Assembly (NCBI GenBank): GCA_903632075.3 | Contig: CAHIKZ030005498.1 | Location: 332,501 to 396,500, forward strand | Source: Acanthosepion pharaonis | Lineage: Eukaryota > Mollusca > Cephalopoda > Sepiida > Sepiidae | Length of the DNA: 64,000 bases | Direction of reading: 5' to 3' | Notes under the pieces: generated by a model | Database searches by the model: none | The model's input: only the letters and a program-made list of their open reading frames with translations | Told to the model about the DNA's origin: nothing | Translations under genes and position numbers: made by a program | Shown here: in pieces, positions 22,417 through 33,817 of the stretch | Layout of the letters: every line of letters begins with the position of its first letter | How positions within the stretch are numbered: the first letter of the stretch is position 1

Positions 22417-23693
22417 TAACCAAAAAAGTTCTCTCCGTTTTTAAAGGAAAAAAAAGAAAACGCTTCACAGTATGTGTAACTTATATTTAGTCTTTGAAGT
22501 AATCGCCATCGGCATGCATCACCTTCTGCCAACCTGTCTCCAACTGTTCAATGCCCTTGCGGTAGAACTCAGGGAGTTTGACGCAAAGAAGTCCGTGAGA
22601 GCTTTGCGCAAGTCGGCTTCATTGGTGAAGGATTTCCCACGAAGATGATTATCCAGGGAGTTGAAAAGTTTGTAATCAGATGGCGCAAGGACAGGTGAAT
22701 AAGGTGGATGGCACAAAGTCTTCCACACAAGTTGCTGTATGGTATCCCTGACCACTCGCGCGACATGTGGCCTGGCGTTGTCATGGAGGAAAAGCACACC
22801 TTTGAGATTCACCAGTGCTGGATCCTTCTGGCGCAATGCCTGTTGCATACGTTTCAATTGCTGCGAGTATAGGTATCCAGTGACCGTTTGGCCCGTTGGT
22901 AGCAGTTCATAATGAACCACTTGACAACCTGTCAACCAGACACAAAGCATAATCTTGCGTGGGTGCATAGGCGGTCTTGCCATGTGAGGGACAGCATCCT
23001 GAGGAGACAACCAATGTCTGGAACGATTGGGAGTTTCGTACAGAACCCACTTTTCATCACTGGTAAGCACTCGATTGAATAAGGATGCGGTATGGTGGCG
23101 AGAAAGCAGTTATACGCAGGCTGCCACTCGTTGTCACTTGTGGACCTCGAACAGCGTTTGCGGAACCCACTTGCTTGGTTTCTACGTCTTACCTAGGCGG
23201 TGTAGGTGAAGTCTAACTGTTTCATCGGAAACGTTGAACTGTTTTGCAATTTCACCACACGTTCGACTACTGTCCTCTTCAATGTCCGCCTTCAGGACTC
23301 CGTCATTCAAGACCTGTAGTCATCCACTGCGAGGCTCATCATGGAGAGACAAATCTCCCGACTTGAATTTTCGAAACCAATGCCTTGCAGTATGTTCATC
23401 CACAGCATTATCCCAAAACGCTTGACATATGCGGCGACTTGATGCAGCTGCTGATATGCCCACTTTGAAGTCATAAAGCAAACAGCCCCGAACGAGATCT
23501 CTAGATACTTCCATCATTCTCACAGCTGTCCGGCTTATAACTGATGGCCGGGCACGGTGCGCGTGTTTTTTTATAACGTCTGATGTTCCTACTTCCGGCT
23601 GTCCGAATTTGAAAACAATTGCTACACGCATGTCGTATATATTTTAACTTCATTCAATGACTAATCAAAAAACGGACAGAACTTTTTTGGTTA
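22417..23693 (-). mobile_element. Mariner transposon, full length with TIRs
   Basis: Both ends carry TA followed by 'accaaaaaagttctstccg' inverted repeats of about 25 bp with one mismatch (22417-22442 and 23667-23693). The length of about 1.28 kb is normal for mariner. The interior holds a frameshifted transposase on the minus strand. TA duplication at each end is as expected for IS630-Tc1-mariner insertion. Confidence 0.9.
22519..23631 (-). pseudogene. Mariner transposase pseudogene (DD34D)
   Basis: The N-terminal part (23320-23631) carries the helix-turn-helix region CLLYDFKVGISAAASSRRIC, TARHWFRKFKSGDLSLHDEP. The C-terminal part (22519-23070) carries LTSDEKWV (first catalytic Asp), LFLHDNARPH (second) and LAPSDYKLF (third, 34 residues after the second). 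The usual YSPDLAPSD motif reads YSPVLAPSD, a change outside the triad. The two parts are in different frames; the 250 bp between them (23071-23319) contain the frameshifts and stops. Family length is about 345 aa, and both parts together are close to this. The cecropia/irritans-like subfamily is undecided. Confidence 0.92.
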
Positions 23694-23849
23694 GCTTGTA
23701 GTATATATTAACTAACATTGTTTAGCATGACGAATTAATGCTTGTGTTCACATAGTTTTGTTCTTAGATGGACATAGTATTAAATATCGTCAAATTAGTG
23801 AGCGAAATAGCAGTCATTTAAACTATTTGCATCGTTCAGACTGTAGTCC

Positions 23850-24095
23850 TAATCTTTATTGCCATATTTACGGCATTTCGGCCCTTTTATTTTCCGACCT
23901 TCTTAGGTTATATATGTTGAAATTTCGAAACGAATCTTTTATTTGGCCCACAGGGGTAGGTTAATCTAATTCCACATGCCATGCCTTTTTTGGATATCTC
24001 AGTTTCAGTTATATTGCTTTTAGTAACTCAAATCTTTGAATCATTCTACCAACACTTTTATCCACTGGGCTATGCGTCCATGGAGACAAATGATA
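23850..24095 (-). mobile_element. tRNA-derived SINE, family A, diverged
   Basis: Minus strand: head near 24040-24090 ('cagtggataaaagtgttgg'), body with 'atgtggaattag', tail motif 'gccgaaatgccg'. Confidence 0.55.
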
Positions 24096-24410
24096 GTAAA
24101 GATGTAAATATTTACAATATTTTCTCATAGAAATATAGACAGATCCTGAAGAAAGCCTGAGCGTTCAACGACCGAAACTTCATGAATATGGCCATAATGA
24201 TGAGGACAACAGTTCGGAGGTGTAAATAGTCTAAATAGTTACAATACGTCATCACAGAAATATAAACAGATCCGGAAGAAGACCAGAACGTATAACGCCC
24301 GAAACGTCAGTAATGTGGTAATATACATCGGGAAAACAATTCGAACGATATAAATAGTGTAAATAGTTACATTACCTCATCACAGATATATTGGCAAATG
24401 TTGAAGTACG
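24095..24410 (+). repeat. About 2.5 copies of a 124-bp family A tail unit
   Basis: Repeats 'tcatcacagaaatataaacagatc', then 'gaagaa...cgaccgaaac', then 'taaatagtgtaaatagttac'. This is a diverged form of the 12.3-14.7 kb satellite unit, retaining an extra 'ctgaagaaagcctgagcgtt' segment that most satellite copies have lost. Confidence 0.7.
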
Positions 24411-24419
24411 GCTCTTTAA

Positions 24420-24790
24420 GAACTTTTAATTTTGTCAATTAGAAATATGACATTTTCCGTCTTGAGGCTGATATGGTTAACTTCTATGTGGTCGTGTATT
24501 TTGTTTCTATACAGAAAGGTTCTCCCTGTACATGCCACTCGAGGTAGAGTGTTACAGAGGAAGAGGCTTAGTTTATGCGGTTATGTGGAAAAGATAACCG
24601 TTAACTCTAGACTTGAACAGGTTATCGGGAAAATATCCTCTTGGGAGTCAGTTCCGCACAGTAGTGGTTCGTGTGAAGATACTACTCGAGTGGAACTTGC
24701 ATCTCACCAATGGAATCTGGTGAGAATGAGGCTGGTTCGCTATAATGGGCTTAGCATGGCGGGTCTTCGACGTGAAGTTTAGAACAGTGG
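24420..24790. repeat. Low-copy repeat G, shared with 28.15 kb
   Basis: 'gaggcttagtttatg', 'aagataaccgttaactctagacttgaacaggtt' and 'atcctctt' match 28165-28290 in the same orientation. A 116-codon open frame crosses it (24432-24782) but has no motif; the repeat explains it. Confidence 0.5.
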
Positions 24791-24842
24791 AACGAAGGAA
24801 TATTATGCAATGTCGTTAATTTAAACATAGAATATTTCCCCA

Positions 24843-25130
24843 CAGAGGCACGGTGGAGTAATGGATAGCAGTTTGGATTGAGGAATCGCAGAGCCGAGTT
24901 CGAATTCCAATCGAATCATTACATTCACTTACGTGCTAATACTGTTTGGAAAGGTATAAATTCTCTTCTTCTCTCCCCAGCTATGTCTAAATAGCAGGAC
25001 AGACCGAACAATATAGCTTTGAATGACAACTGGTCTAGCGCAGAAAGAAATGGCAATCTACTGAATAAAAATCTGCCATCGAAAGATACATGATCATCTA
25101 AGTGGGTATCAGGCATGGCACATAACTGAC
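24843..25130 (+). mobile_element. tRNA-derived SINE, family C
   Basis: Head 'cacggtggagtaatggatagcag' and B box 'gagttcgaattcc', then 'ttacattcacttacgtgctaat', 'tccccagctatg.ctaaatagcaggacagacc', and 'ctggtctagcgcagaaagaaatgg'. Clearest forward copy of the family. Confidence 0.75.
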
Positions 25131-25549
25131 TTATATTTCCCCCAGCAATACAGGTTTTATACGGGTTTTATTAAATATAATATTAAGAGATTAATCTTAT
25201 TTATATCAATTCGCCTGTCCGTGAAGACTGCATCTTTGTCAATAATAAAATGAAAAAAATAGCATATCTTAATCAAACGAGAACATTTCAGTATTTCAAA
25301 TTAAGTAGTTACATATATTTTATATTTATATTTACATGGTGTATTTTGGAGCAAGAACAAATAATAATTGGTACCATATGGAAAAATAATGTAACTATCA
25401 TAAACCATGCACACAATGAGAGTCGAGAACGAACGTAAGGTAGCTTAGCTGTTGAAAAGATTAGAATAAGCAGTTCAGCTGAGAGGTGTTACTAGAAACA
25501 TCCTAACTCAAATTTTAAACAATTTTTTTTTCTCTTTAAATCTTTTGTC

Positions 25550-25830
25550 CTCAATTAGTTTAACGATTTCAAACAGTGTACACATCTCTGGTAGTTTTCA
25601 TTATCCTGTATGGACGTGAAACATGGACACTGTTGGCAGAAACAGAGAGAAGCATCCAAGTGTTTGGGAACAAATGAATGCGAAATCTCCTCGGCCTTTT
25701 CTATTGGGAACAAAATATCAATGAGTTTGTGCGGAAAAGCGTTGAAAGTTTGGTGGACCACCAGGAACATCTTATCGCCACTGTCAAATGCAGAAAAATG
25801 ACGTGGTTTGGACACATTAGACGAGAGGCC
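25550..25830 (+). pseudogene. RTE-like LINE C-terminal fragment
   Basis: Plus strand with frameshifts reads VVFIILYGRETWTL, AETERSIQVF, NEFVRKSVESLVDHQEHLIA, KCRKMTWFGHIRR. This is the typical C-terminus of RTE/BovB-like ORF2. It is joined at about 25830 to an inverted piece of another LINE. Confidence 0.75.
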
Positions 25831-25831
25831 A

Positions 25832-26003
25832 GATCAAGACCGGTAATATTGCTGATTTTCCTTTGGGTGTTTTCACCAGACCATATGCGGCAGCAATATT
25901 CTAAGCATGGACGAACGGTAGACTTGCATATATGCAAAGATAGATTCTGGAGAGAAATATTGTCTAGCACGAAACAGTGAAACAGCATCGAACACGTATT
26001 CAC
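25832..26003 (-). pseudogene. LINE RT C-terminal fragment, same family as 18.5 kb
   Basis: Minus strand reads STVRPCLEYCCRIWSG, then KISNITGLDLASR. The nucleotide match to 18786-18920 is high. It meets the RTE-like fragment tail to tail. Confidence 0.75.
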
Positions 26004-26040
26004 TTACGTGTTAATACTCTTCGGAAAGTTATAAATCCTC
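26004..26040 (+). mobile_element. SINE family C fragment
   Basis: 'acttacgtgttaatactcttcgg' matches the middle of family C. Only about 40 bp. Confidence 0.4.
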
Positions 26041-27000
26041 AAGCCTGTGCAAGGCCACCAAGCAAGACACCGTTGAATGTAGACGTAGGGGAGGACTCCC
26101 ACCCTAAAACTGGTTGGACAATGACGAAAAAAAATAGAGAGAAATGACTGTACCATAAGTGCAGATGGCTGCGTTGATAGACCGTTGTGTGGCACCATTT
26201 AAAAAGAAAAGAAAGGAAAGAGAGGAAGGAAAGAAAGGAAAAGAGAGGCGAGACCCAAACGTGGATGATAAGTAGGACACCCACGACTATGGATAAAGGA
26301 TATTTTGATATGTAGCAAATGGCAAAAACTGTCATTACAATGGCAGAAAAATTCTAAGTGGGTAAGGGAATCGTTGTGTTCTGGCGACGAGCTGTGTTAT
26401 CGGGGATACATAAACAAACCGCTAATGCGTGAAAACATCTGATTAAGTAAACCAAAGACCGACTAGCCAAAGAAAAATCCAATTGAAAATGTTATTTTGA
26501 TAATTGACAAAAAACAGGTGAACTACAGGGCTTTGGATAGATATGAAAACTTAATTGTGTCAAAGCTGCACACGAGGTGGCGACTGACCGTTTTTCTTTT
26601 GACAAGACATCTTTGGCTGCGATAATAGAACTATGTTATCAGAAATGTGCACCAAAGAATGACTGGAACCATGGAAATGTTGTTTTTTTTTCGAAGTGAC
26701 GGACGATTGTGTTGTGTCAAATAGACCACCCATTCTGATAATTAGCGATAATCTGACTGACGAATTCCAGGTGAGAACAAGAGTTATGACCACCACCGAT
26801 CGCATTGTTCTATTTGCGGCCAGAGAAAATGAGAACTGCGATTAAAAGAAAGAAAAAGAAAAGAAAAAGAGAATTTATTTTTTTTTAAGCAAGATATTTT
26901 CTTTTCCTGAAACAAAGTATAGTGAGAAGGTGGGAGTAAGAGAAGGCTCCCAAAAATGGAAAGAAGTGGAAAATTCCTAACCAAAAATAAAAGAAGTGGA
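26041..27000. other. No gene recognised
   Basis: Includes a polypurine run at 26202-26255 (AAAG/GGAAA) and another A/G-rich stretch at 26840-26880. Open frames on the minus strand translate these low-complexity runs. Confidence 0.45.
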
Positions 27001-27019
27001 TATGTATTTAGAATTATCG

Positions 27020-27840
27020 AGGAACCCCTGGCGCCGACAAACCCACCCCGGTTTTGGTCGGCGTCCATATAAGCAAAGTCGCAGCGAGCAGAAATCAGTT
27101 CCAGTTCCATTTGAGTTCGGGAGAGACAGTTCTCAGAGTCAGTCTCCAGTGCTCAGTTGAAGCAAGCCTCGCATCGGCTGACCAAGATTCGCGCAATTTC
27201 CGGACTCATCTTCAATCCAAGAACAATTATTTTGAAGAGCGACTTAGATCCAGACCACCAAAATAAGTTTTTTCGAATTTCGCCCGAAGACACACCGAAA
27301 AACCAAATTCTTAAAGAGCAAACAACTTGAAGTGTTAAAACTCGCCTAACGGAAAACAACGTGTCACAATCCATAGAACGGGTCGGGAGATAGACGCAGT
27401 CCTTATGTATCCAACAACTAGACATAAAGTTTGTTATCTTCTTTTTTGATACCTTGAATTTTTGAGTTATCATTTTATTTTCTTTTATGCATATTTGTGC
27501 GGTGTCACCCCCGTTTGAACCAGATTTGCATTACGGCCCCAACTACTGATTGATTTCATCTGCCTAAGATCAATTCACAACGTGGGTAGGCAGACTGGAG
27601 ATCAATGCAGTTACTTTGGTAACCAGGCGTTGGAACGACGAGGCTGATATCGAATCTATCCAGATTCCCATCCGAATCACCAAAAGGTTAGAACGTCACA
27701 TTTGGGTGCCGCGACCGATACCAAGCCAGTTGGTCGTCACAGGACGAGACAACACAACTGACGCGACAGGCGGACGTCACATTTGGAGCGGCGACACCCG
27801 AACGAAGCAGCGAGGAGCGAGCGAAGGCTGTGTTTAGGGA
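27020..27840 (+). mobile_element. Possible LTR retrotransposon LTR end with primer-binding-like sites
   Basis: A TATA-like 'catataagc' at 27067 is followed by 'gagacagttctcagagtcag' text typical of LTR R regions. Near 27691 'gaacgtcaca' precedes 'tttgggtgccgcgacc', and near 27774 'gacgtcaca' precedes 'tttggagcggcgacacc'. The complement of each TGG... stretch ends in CCA, as a tRNA primer site should. No gag-pol follows and the LTR start is not defined, so it may be a solo or decayed Gypsy-type LTR. A TATA-bearing host promoter is the alternative. Confidence 0.35.
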
Positions 27841-27905
27841 CGTCACAGTTGTAGAAAAGAGTTAATGTGTCTTCTGCATTTGTATCCGCCATACGATTAC
27901 AAAGA

Positions 27906-27941
<36 letters not shown>
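27906..27941. repeat. (GAT)n microsatellite
   Basis: About 12 perfect GAT/ATG triplets. Confidence 0.95.
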
Positions 27942-27944
<3 letters not shown>

Positions 27945-28009
27945 AACGATTAACACTACTGCTGTTCATGTTTTTGTTGTTTTTTTTTATTTACAGAGAA
28001 AGGGAACCT

Positions 28010-28135
28010 CTACATAGTGTAATGATTAGCAAACTTGCTAGAACAATTATGACTTAGTAGTTAGATCGATCCTCACTGGGTGCCCATACTTTTGGCTTTG
28101 TGTCACATCTAAGCTACGCTTAGAAAATCCTTACA
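28010..28135 (+). mobile_element. tRNA-derived SINE, family B
   Basis: 'gtgtaatgattagcaaacttg' (A-box side) and 'gatcgatcctcactgggtgcc' (B-box side), then 'ggctttgtgtcacatctaagc'. Same family as the 50.4-51.0 kb tandem array. Confidence 0.65.
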
Positions 28136-28159
28136 GTGAAGTACACCTTGTAAAAAAAA

Positions 28160-28300
28160 CAAACCGGGAGCCACTCGAAGTAGAGGTTTAGAGTAAGCAG
28201 CACAGTTTATGATGATAGCCGGGGAAGATAACGGCTGACTCTTGACTTGAAAAGGTTGAGAATCTAATGATCGGAGAAGTATCCTCTTTTTTTCTAACTT
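28160..28300. repeat. Low-copy repeat G, second copy
   Basis: Matches 24545-24640 (see that entry). Confidence 0.5.
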
Positions 28301-28379
28301 AAATTTCTCCAGAAAATTTAGAGATTGTATTTGACTAACCAGAAGAGACATATTATGTAACTAACTAAAAAGCCGTCCT

Positions 28380-28982
28380 ATAGGGCGGCATTTAAGCTAG
28401 CTCTTGCGGAGGGCTCTTAATTGGGTCTTCATCGCAATAAATAGGGAGGAGTTGCGAGATGAGATAGCCAAAAGAACTCAAAATTGATCGCTGCATTTAA
28501 GTATTGCATTAATATTAAAGCTTATATTTTAAAAGCCCAATATATAATTCTTCTACCTCTATTTAATTTAATGATAATTTGATGTACGTAGGTCCGTGCT
28601 TTTCGTTAAAAATTATTTTAATTCATAGTTGACTTTCGCAATTAATTTCGATTATTCCCGAATTTTTCTTGAAATTTAAGAAAATGTTATAGTACAAAAA
28701 ACATTCCTCGCAAGAATTCCCGTAAAAATTCGACGAAAACAATCGCAGTAATAGTAATTGAAAATTTCAGAATTGCGGATCTGGATCCGGACCGAAATAT
28801 TTTTAAAATTCTCTCGAAGTCTGTCTGATTCCAAAATGGTATAATATGTTGGTCTAAAGCCTCTAGAAGTAAAGTTGAAAAAGTGGGACACAGTGACACA
28901 CTAACATTTCGCATTTTATAGATTATCAACAATCCAAGAAGCTAGAATAAAGCTCTCTCACACATAATCAGAAAGATGAAAG

Positions 28983-29020
<38 letters not shown>

Positions 29021-29280
29021 GGAGAAAGAGCTGCCAAATTTGCTGCTTCAAAGACTCTACGAGTGTCTCCTTGATAGTTTTGTAAATCGCTGTGCCGATT
29101 ACCATTATCCAAAATCTTGAAATCATTCTTCTTTTTTGAGATTCTCCTAGACCTATACCCGCTCCTCTTCTTCGACAGCATTAAGCTAATCAGCTATGAA
29201 CGCGATCGCCCATCCTCTTACCAACCGCTTATTTCCGGTCCGCCATATTTTTTTTTAACTCTGTATATATGATCTATATC
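28380..29280. other. No gene recognised
   Basis: Contains an (AG)n run at 28988-29018 and an 18-bp palindrome (gccgtcctatagggcggc) near 28374. Short open frames only. Confidence 0.45.
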
Positions 29281-29284
29281 CATA

Positions 29285-29725
29285 TTAAATAAAACGCGCA
29301 TTCTGGGTAGGGTGATAAACTACATTCGGCAAGTTCTCAGATCGGGAGGTTTTGAGAGGTGTGGAAACTCCTCTTAATTGCTGTTGTCCCCAGGTCCGCC
29401 CTGAGTCGGAGTGTTAGCTCTTGTTAGGGTCACAACTCTGGGCAAATAGTTATCCCTCAAAACACAATGAAAGTATAAATATACATTTTTATAGTAAAAA
29501 TCTCAGCAATACATTTCATAGTAAAAAAATTACCACCAATACATTTTTGTAAAAAAATAACAACCAACCAAAAATCAATATATTTTTTTTTAAAAGAAAA
29601 TACTAATGCTCGAAAGAAAATTAAATTTCGTCATTAAATGACCCATAGAAAGTTAATATGCCGCTAAAAATGTAAACAAATAACATTAAATAAGATAGAA
29701 TGTATACTTGTTATCAAATGGACCT
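29285..29725 (-). repeat. Dispersed repeat E, copy 2
   Basis: Minus-strand copy: 'ggtgataaactacattcgg' (29308), 'aacacaatgaaagt' (29460), and several 'caatacatttt' units up to 29570, ending in 'acccatagaaagttaatatgccg'. Confidence 0.7.
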
Positions 29726-29729
29726 TCCT

Positions 29730-30540
29730 CGAAATTTTCATGCGACTGGTTAGGGCCAGTTACGTGAAGATTAGACGAAGGGGTTCACCAACATTCACTG
29801 TGATACTGTCATGATTCTGCCAGTGACAACACTGTCAAAAGACATCATTCTTTTGTCAAAAGACAGTTCTTCCAAAATAATATGGCCGTAGAAAGCTTTG
29901 GAAAAGTGACATCATTGAAACTGGTCAAGAGTAATCCGACTACAACAGTTGCATATGCCCGCAGTATTATCCTTTACAGAAAAACACGGTGGTATGAATG
30001 ACGTGCAGACATGACAGAAGACGACTGTCTTTTGATTGGCCAATTGCGTAAGATTAATCTAGGTCCGGCTGAACTTACTGACATGGGCTGTCGCCCGCCC
30101 GGGGTGTTATCAAAGCCGAGTGAGCCATCCTTCAGCCATGTCTTCTATTTCGGATCATACCTGCGGTCGTCCATGACAGAAAACAGATTAAACTCTTAGT
30201 CAATAGAAAATAGTCTTGTGAAGAAGATAAGTGTAGGAAGTTACGTCCAGATCTAAAGGCTAGGAAAAAATGTTTTAGACAGGATAATGAATGTTTTTTT
30301 CATCTTGTATTTAATTGTATGCTGTAACAAACAGGCTATTCTACATTTTCATTTTATCCACTTGTCAATGTCCAAGACAGAGCAAGAATATCATATACAA
30401 AGGCTGAAACACTAATATTCTATCGTTATAATTTATTACACTGGAATCATAATCACGACGCAATACATCAGGCCGACAAATTCAATATTTTCCGATTTCT
30501 GTTTGAATTTAATAAATTATAACCATGGAATATTTGTGTT
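29730..30540. other. No gene recognised
   Basis: Mixed DNA. A 62-codon open frame at 30011-30199 lies in relatively GC-rich sequence but has no recognised motif. Confidence 0.4.
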
Positions 30541-30547
30541 TGAGCCT

Positions 30548-30572
30548 TATATATATATATATATATATATAT
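30548..30572. repeat. (TA)n microsatellite
   Basis: Short TA tract at the left edge of element D copy 3. Confidence 0.9.
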
Positions 30573-30728
30573 TATGAAATGGACAACGTCCGACAATTTT
30601 AAGATATTTATGTTTATACGATCTTTTTGTAGGTACAAATATTTAAGTAAATGCTCTGTTTTATAATAATCAGTATTAAAAACATTTAACGGCCTGAATC
30701 TCGGAGAAATTTTCAGTGAAATTATTCG

Positions 30729-30811
30729 TCCTCCGACAGGAATCGAACCTGTATCCTTATACGGAACCGTCATGTAGCCTGACGTATCTTAACCGACTGA
30801 GCCACGGAAGA
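30729..30811 (-). other. Class II tRNA-like sequence (pseudo-tRNA, Leu-like) in element D
   Basis: 83 nt. The 7-bp acceptor stem (TCTTCCG with CGGAGGA, one G-U), 5-bp anticodon stem CGTCA/TGACG with loop GGCTACA, 15-nt variable arm and perfect T arm (ACAGG TTCGATT CCTGT) all form. The loop has G rather than U before the anticodon position, and the D stem is weak. It is most likely a pol III promoter of tRNA origin and not a working tRNA. Confidence 0.75.
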
Positions 30812-30927
30812 CCGTTCGATGAGCAAGGTCGATTTTACTACTTTTCAACTTCAATATTCCATGATGCTCTTACGTACATTCATATCTGTTCAAAGCGTAT
30901 CCAAAATCGAACTGGATAATCCAAGGA

Positions 30928-31009
30928 TTCTCCGTGGCTCTATCGGTTAGGGAACGTTAGGGTATAGGACGGTTCCGTATAGGATACAGGTTCGATTCCT
31001 GTCGGAGCA
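30928..31009 (+). other. Class II tRNA-like sequence in element D, second in this copy
   Basis: 82 nt, in the opposite orientation to 30729-30811. Same T arm and variable arm. The acceptor stem has one mismatch (3' strand CGGAGCA) and the anticodon stem has decayed. Confidence 0.7.
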
Positions 31010-31159
31010 CGCATATTTTCTATGAAAATTTCTCCGACTTTCAGGTCGGTAAATGTTATTAATACTGTTTATTTTAAAAACAGAGCATATACTTAAATAT
31101 TTTTACCTATAAAAAGAATGTATAAACAAAAAATGTCTTTATATATATGCAGCATATAT

Positions 31160-32185
31160 ACATTTTACAACATTTAATGCTTTTTTGAATTTCTACCATT
31201 TATGGGTAGCCGCCGTACATTGAGACGCTTGTTTTGAAATAAAAATACAACTGATGAATTTAAATTTTAAAATAATAATAACAGAGCTGGTTCATGGGAG
31301 TTTTTTTTTAATTTTTTTTTTTTTAATAACTTAACACAATGATCACAGTTACAATAAGTTTGACTTTGCAATGTTGATAGCTCGGAGGAGATCTGGAGTG
31401 CTGGGTAAAAAAAACTACGGCGCCTCCCTTGATGAGTTGCAAATTAACTACAAGAAACTGATTAGAGAACTAGAAAGTTTATATTTACAGTTTCCCCTCT
31501 TGTGAAAATTATATTTTTTTTTACAACTAATGTCGCCGAAGTTCAGCTTATCCGGGAAGAAAACAAACCTAGGGACCGGTTATCAATCGATTCATTTGGA
31601 AAAATGTGCTTAACTTAATTAAACATCTAATTTTGAGGAAGGCGATCATAATGCAACACCAATAAAATCGCACCACATACACAGCATCAAATTCAGATGC
31701 GGAGCAGATTTGTATGTTGTTATCGGTGACTCGTTTTGTTTTCCCTGTGAAACGACTTCGTCTGCTCGAGATCTTTCTTTTAAAAATTATGTGTTGTTTT
31801 CTTGCGTTTGAACAAATATCATATATCAAAATGCGGCCCATTAATCTTTTTCTAACGTTAAATCTTTAGACAAATAAAAACATCGTAGCAATTCATATAT
31901 CATAGTTTTAACTGTCTTATATGAGGAGTATCATAGCGAAGTCCCCTGTCGTTTGACCTGGATAATTTAAATCCCTGTTACAGTTAAATCAACATCAATG
32001 ATTGCAGGACAACAGTTCTCAAATCACATTCCCTTGTAAAGGAACATCAATATTCTCAGGACATAAACGGCACTTATACAGTTTACTATTTCTCATCTTT
32101 TATCCATTCTGAATAGTCATTTTCCCATTTTGTATTATAGTCGAAAAAATACGAATATATGTAATTCGTATTAGTCTATGAACGT
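31160..32185. other. No gene recognised
   Basis: AT-rich with T-runs at 31301-31323. A 90-codon minus-strand open frame at 31569-31841 has no recognised motif. Confidence 0.4.
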
Positions 32186-32188
32186 GAC

Positions 32189-32302
<114 letters not shown>

Positions 32303-32592
32303 AATATATATATGTATAGACGAAATCGTTAGACGAAATCGTGTTATCGTAAAGCCAACTATTGATGAACACTACTAAGTTTTGTTCCAGCCCAATGACC
32401 GAAGTGTTTGTGACATTCATAGTTTTCATGATAGAATTAAGCAAGTAATCAAACATCAAGATGACATGAAGCAATAATTTATACATTACTTTTTCTTACG
32501 AACTTAACATTACATGATATTTTATTAATACAAGATTTCCATTGCAAGGTGAAAGATATCTGAACTAATTAAGATTTGAAAGCAAAATGTGT

Positions 32593-32722
<130 letters not shown>

Positions 32723-33062
32723 GCTTGGTTTGGTTTGTTTTACGTCATATTAACCTCAATAGCTTAACTCCAAATATTTTTCAAAAATGTATTACTATTA
32801 ATTTTTTTTTTTTTTTGATTTTTGTTTTTGTTTTCAAAATTGTATTGCTGGAATTATATTATATTCAAAAATATATTGCTTGAAATATTTTTTCCCCAAA
32901 ATTATTGACGGTATTAAAATATATATATATATACTTTCATAGTTTTTTTTTTTTTTTTTTTTTTTTGATGAGTGGGTGGTATCTATGAGCCTATAGCTGG
33001 TAACCTGATAGTAGTGACAAGCCCGGGTCGGAATGGACATGGGAACACCAGCAATAATATTA
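32723..33062 (+). repeat. Dispersed repeat E, copy 3
   Basis: 'ggtttggtttgttttacgtcatattaacc', several 'aaaatgtattgct' units, a T24 run at 32943-32966, and the 'gacaagcccgggtcggaatggac...gggaacaccagcaat' end. Confidence 0.7.
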
Positions 33063-33089
33063 GTGGTCAAATATATATATATATACATA

Positions 33090-33440
33090 TAGAATAGTGG
33101 ATAGATTTCATATAAACACTCAGTGGATAAAAGCGTTGGTTAGATCCAGTGACAGGACCCAAAGAGTTCAATACCTCGTTAAGGCAGTGGAGAACTTTCA
33201 GAGGGAAATTAGCAGGAGATAACTGATAACTGACATCCATCAAACATGGCACGTGGAACTAGAACAGTCTACCCCGGTGAGCGAAATAAAGGGTTCAGTT
33301 CGACAATCCAATCACATGAAGAAGGTCGGAGCGTACAATGGCCGAAACGTTGTGATAAATATGGCGACAATATGAGGACAATAGCCCGAATAATGTAAAT
33401 AATGTACATAATATCTCATCTCAGAAATATAGACAAAATA
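33090..33440 (+). mobile_element. tRNA-derived SINE, family A, with one tail unit
   Basis: Head 'cagtggataaaagcgttgg' with degenerate B box 'gagttcaatacctcg', body 'ggcacgtggaactagaacag', then a single copy of the unit that forms the 12.3-14.7 kb satellite ('ggccgaaacgttgtgataaa ... atctcatctcagaaatatag'). Shows the likely unexpanded state. Confidence 0.75.
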
Positions 33441-33457
33441 TATATATCATTCTACTT

Positions 33458-33599
33458 TTGTCCTTTTCTTATCTATCTATCTATCTATCTATCTATTCCA
33501 TTATGTTCATTATCTTCATATATAATTATTTATCATTCTATCTATGTATCTATTCCAATATGTTAATAATCTATATATCTATCCATTACACCATGTTCA

Positions 33600-33630
<31 letters not shown>

Positions 33631-33667
33631 CCAGTTCTTTACATATCGATCTATCTGTGTCCTTTTC

Positions 33668-33719
<52 letters not shown>

Positions 33720-33774
33720 TCGAATATGTTCATTATCAATCTATCTATTTATCTATCGTTTACAATATGTTCAA

Positions 33775-33817
<43 letters not shown>

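Larger units (their letters stand above)
30573..31150. repeat. Palindromic tRNA-like element D, copy 3
   Basis: The most symmetrical copy: inverted tail, minus-strand tRNA-like block, head region, plus-strand tRNA-like block, direct tail. The outer arms of about 130 bp ('tataaacaaaaaatgtct' type) are reverse complements, and TA repeats lie just outside both ends. Confidence 0.85.

Noticed and set aside
22519..23631. Host gene related to SETMAR
   Set aside because: No SET domain, frameshifts present, and flanked by its own TIRs: an ordinary mariner copy.
24432..24782. 116-codon frame as a gene
   Set aside because: Lies on a repeat shared with 28.16 kb where the frame is not kept; no motif.
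30729..30811. Functional tRNA-Leu gene
   Set aside because: Weak D stem, no U before the anticodon position, embedded in a repeated palindromic element with other decayed copies.
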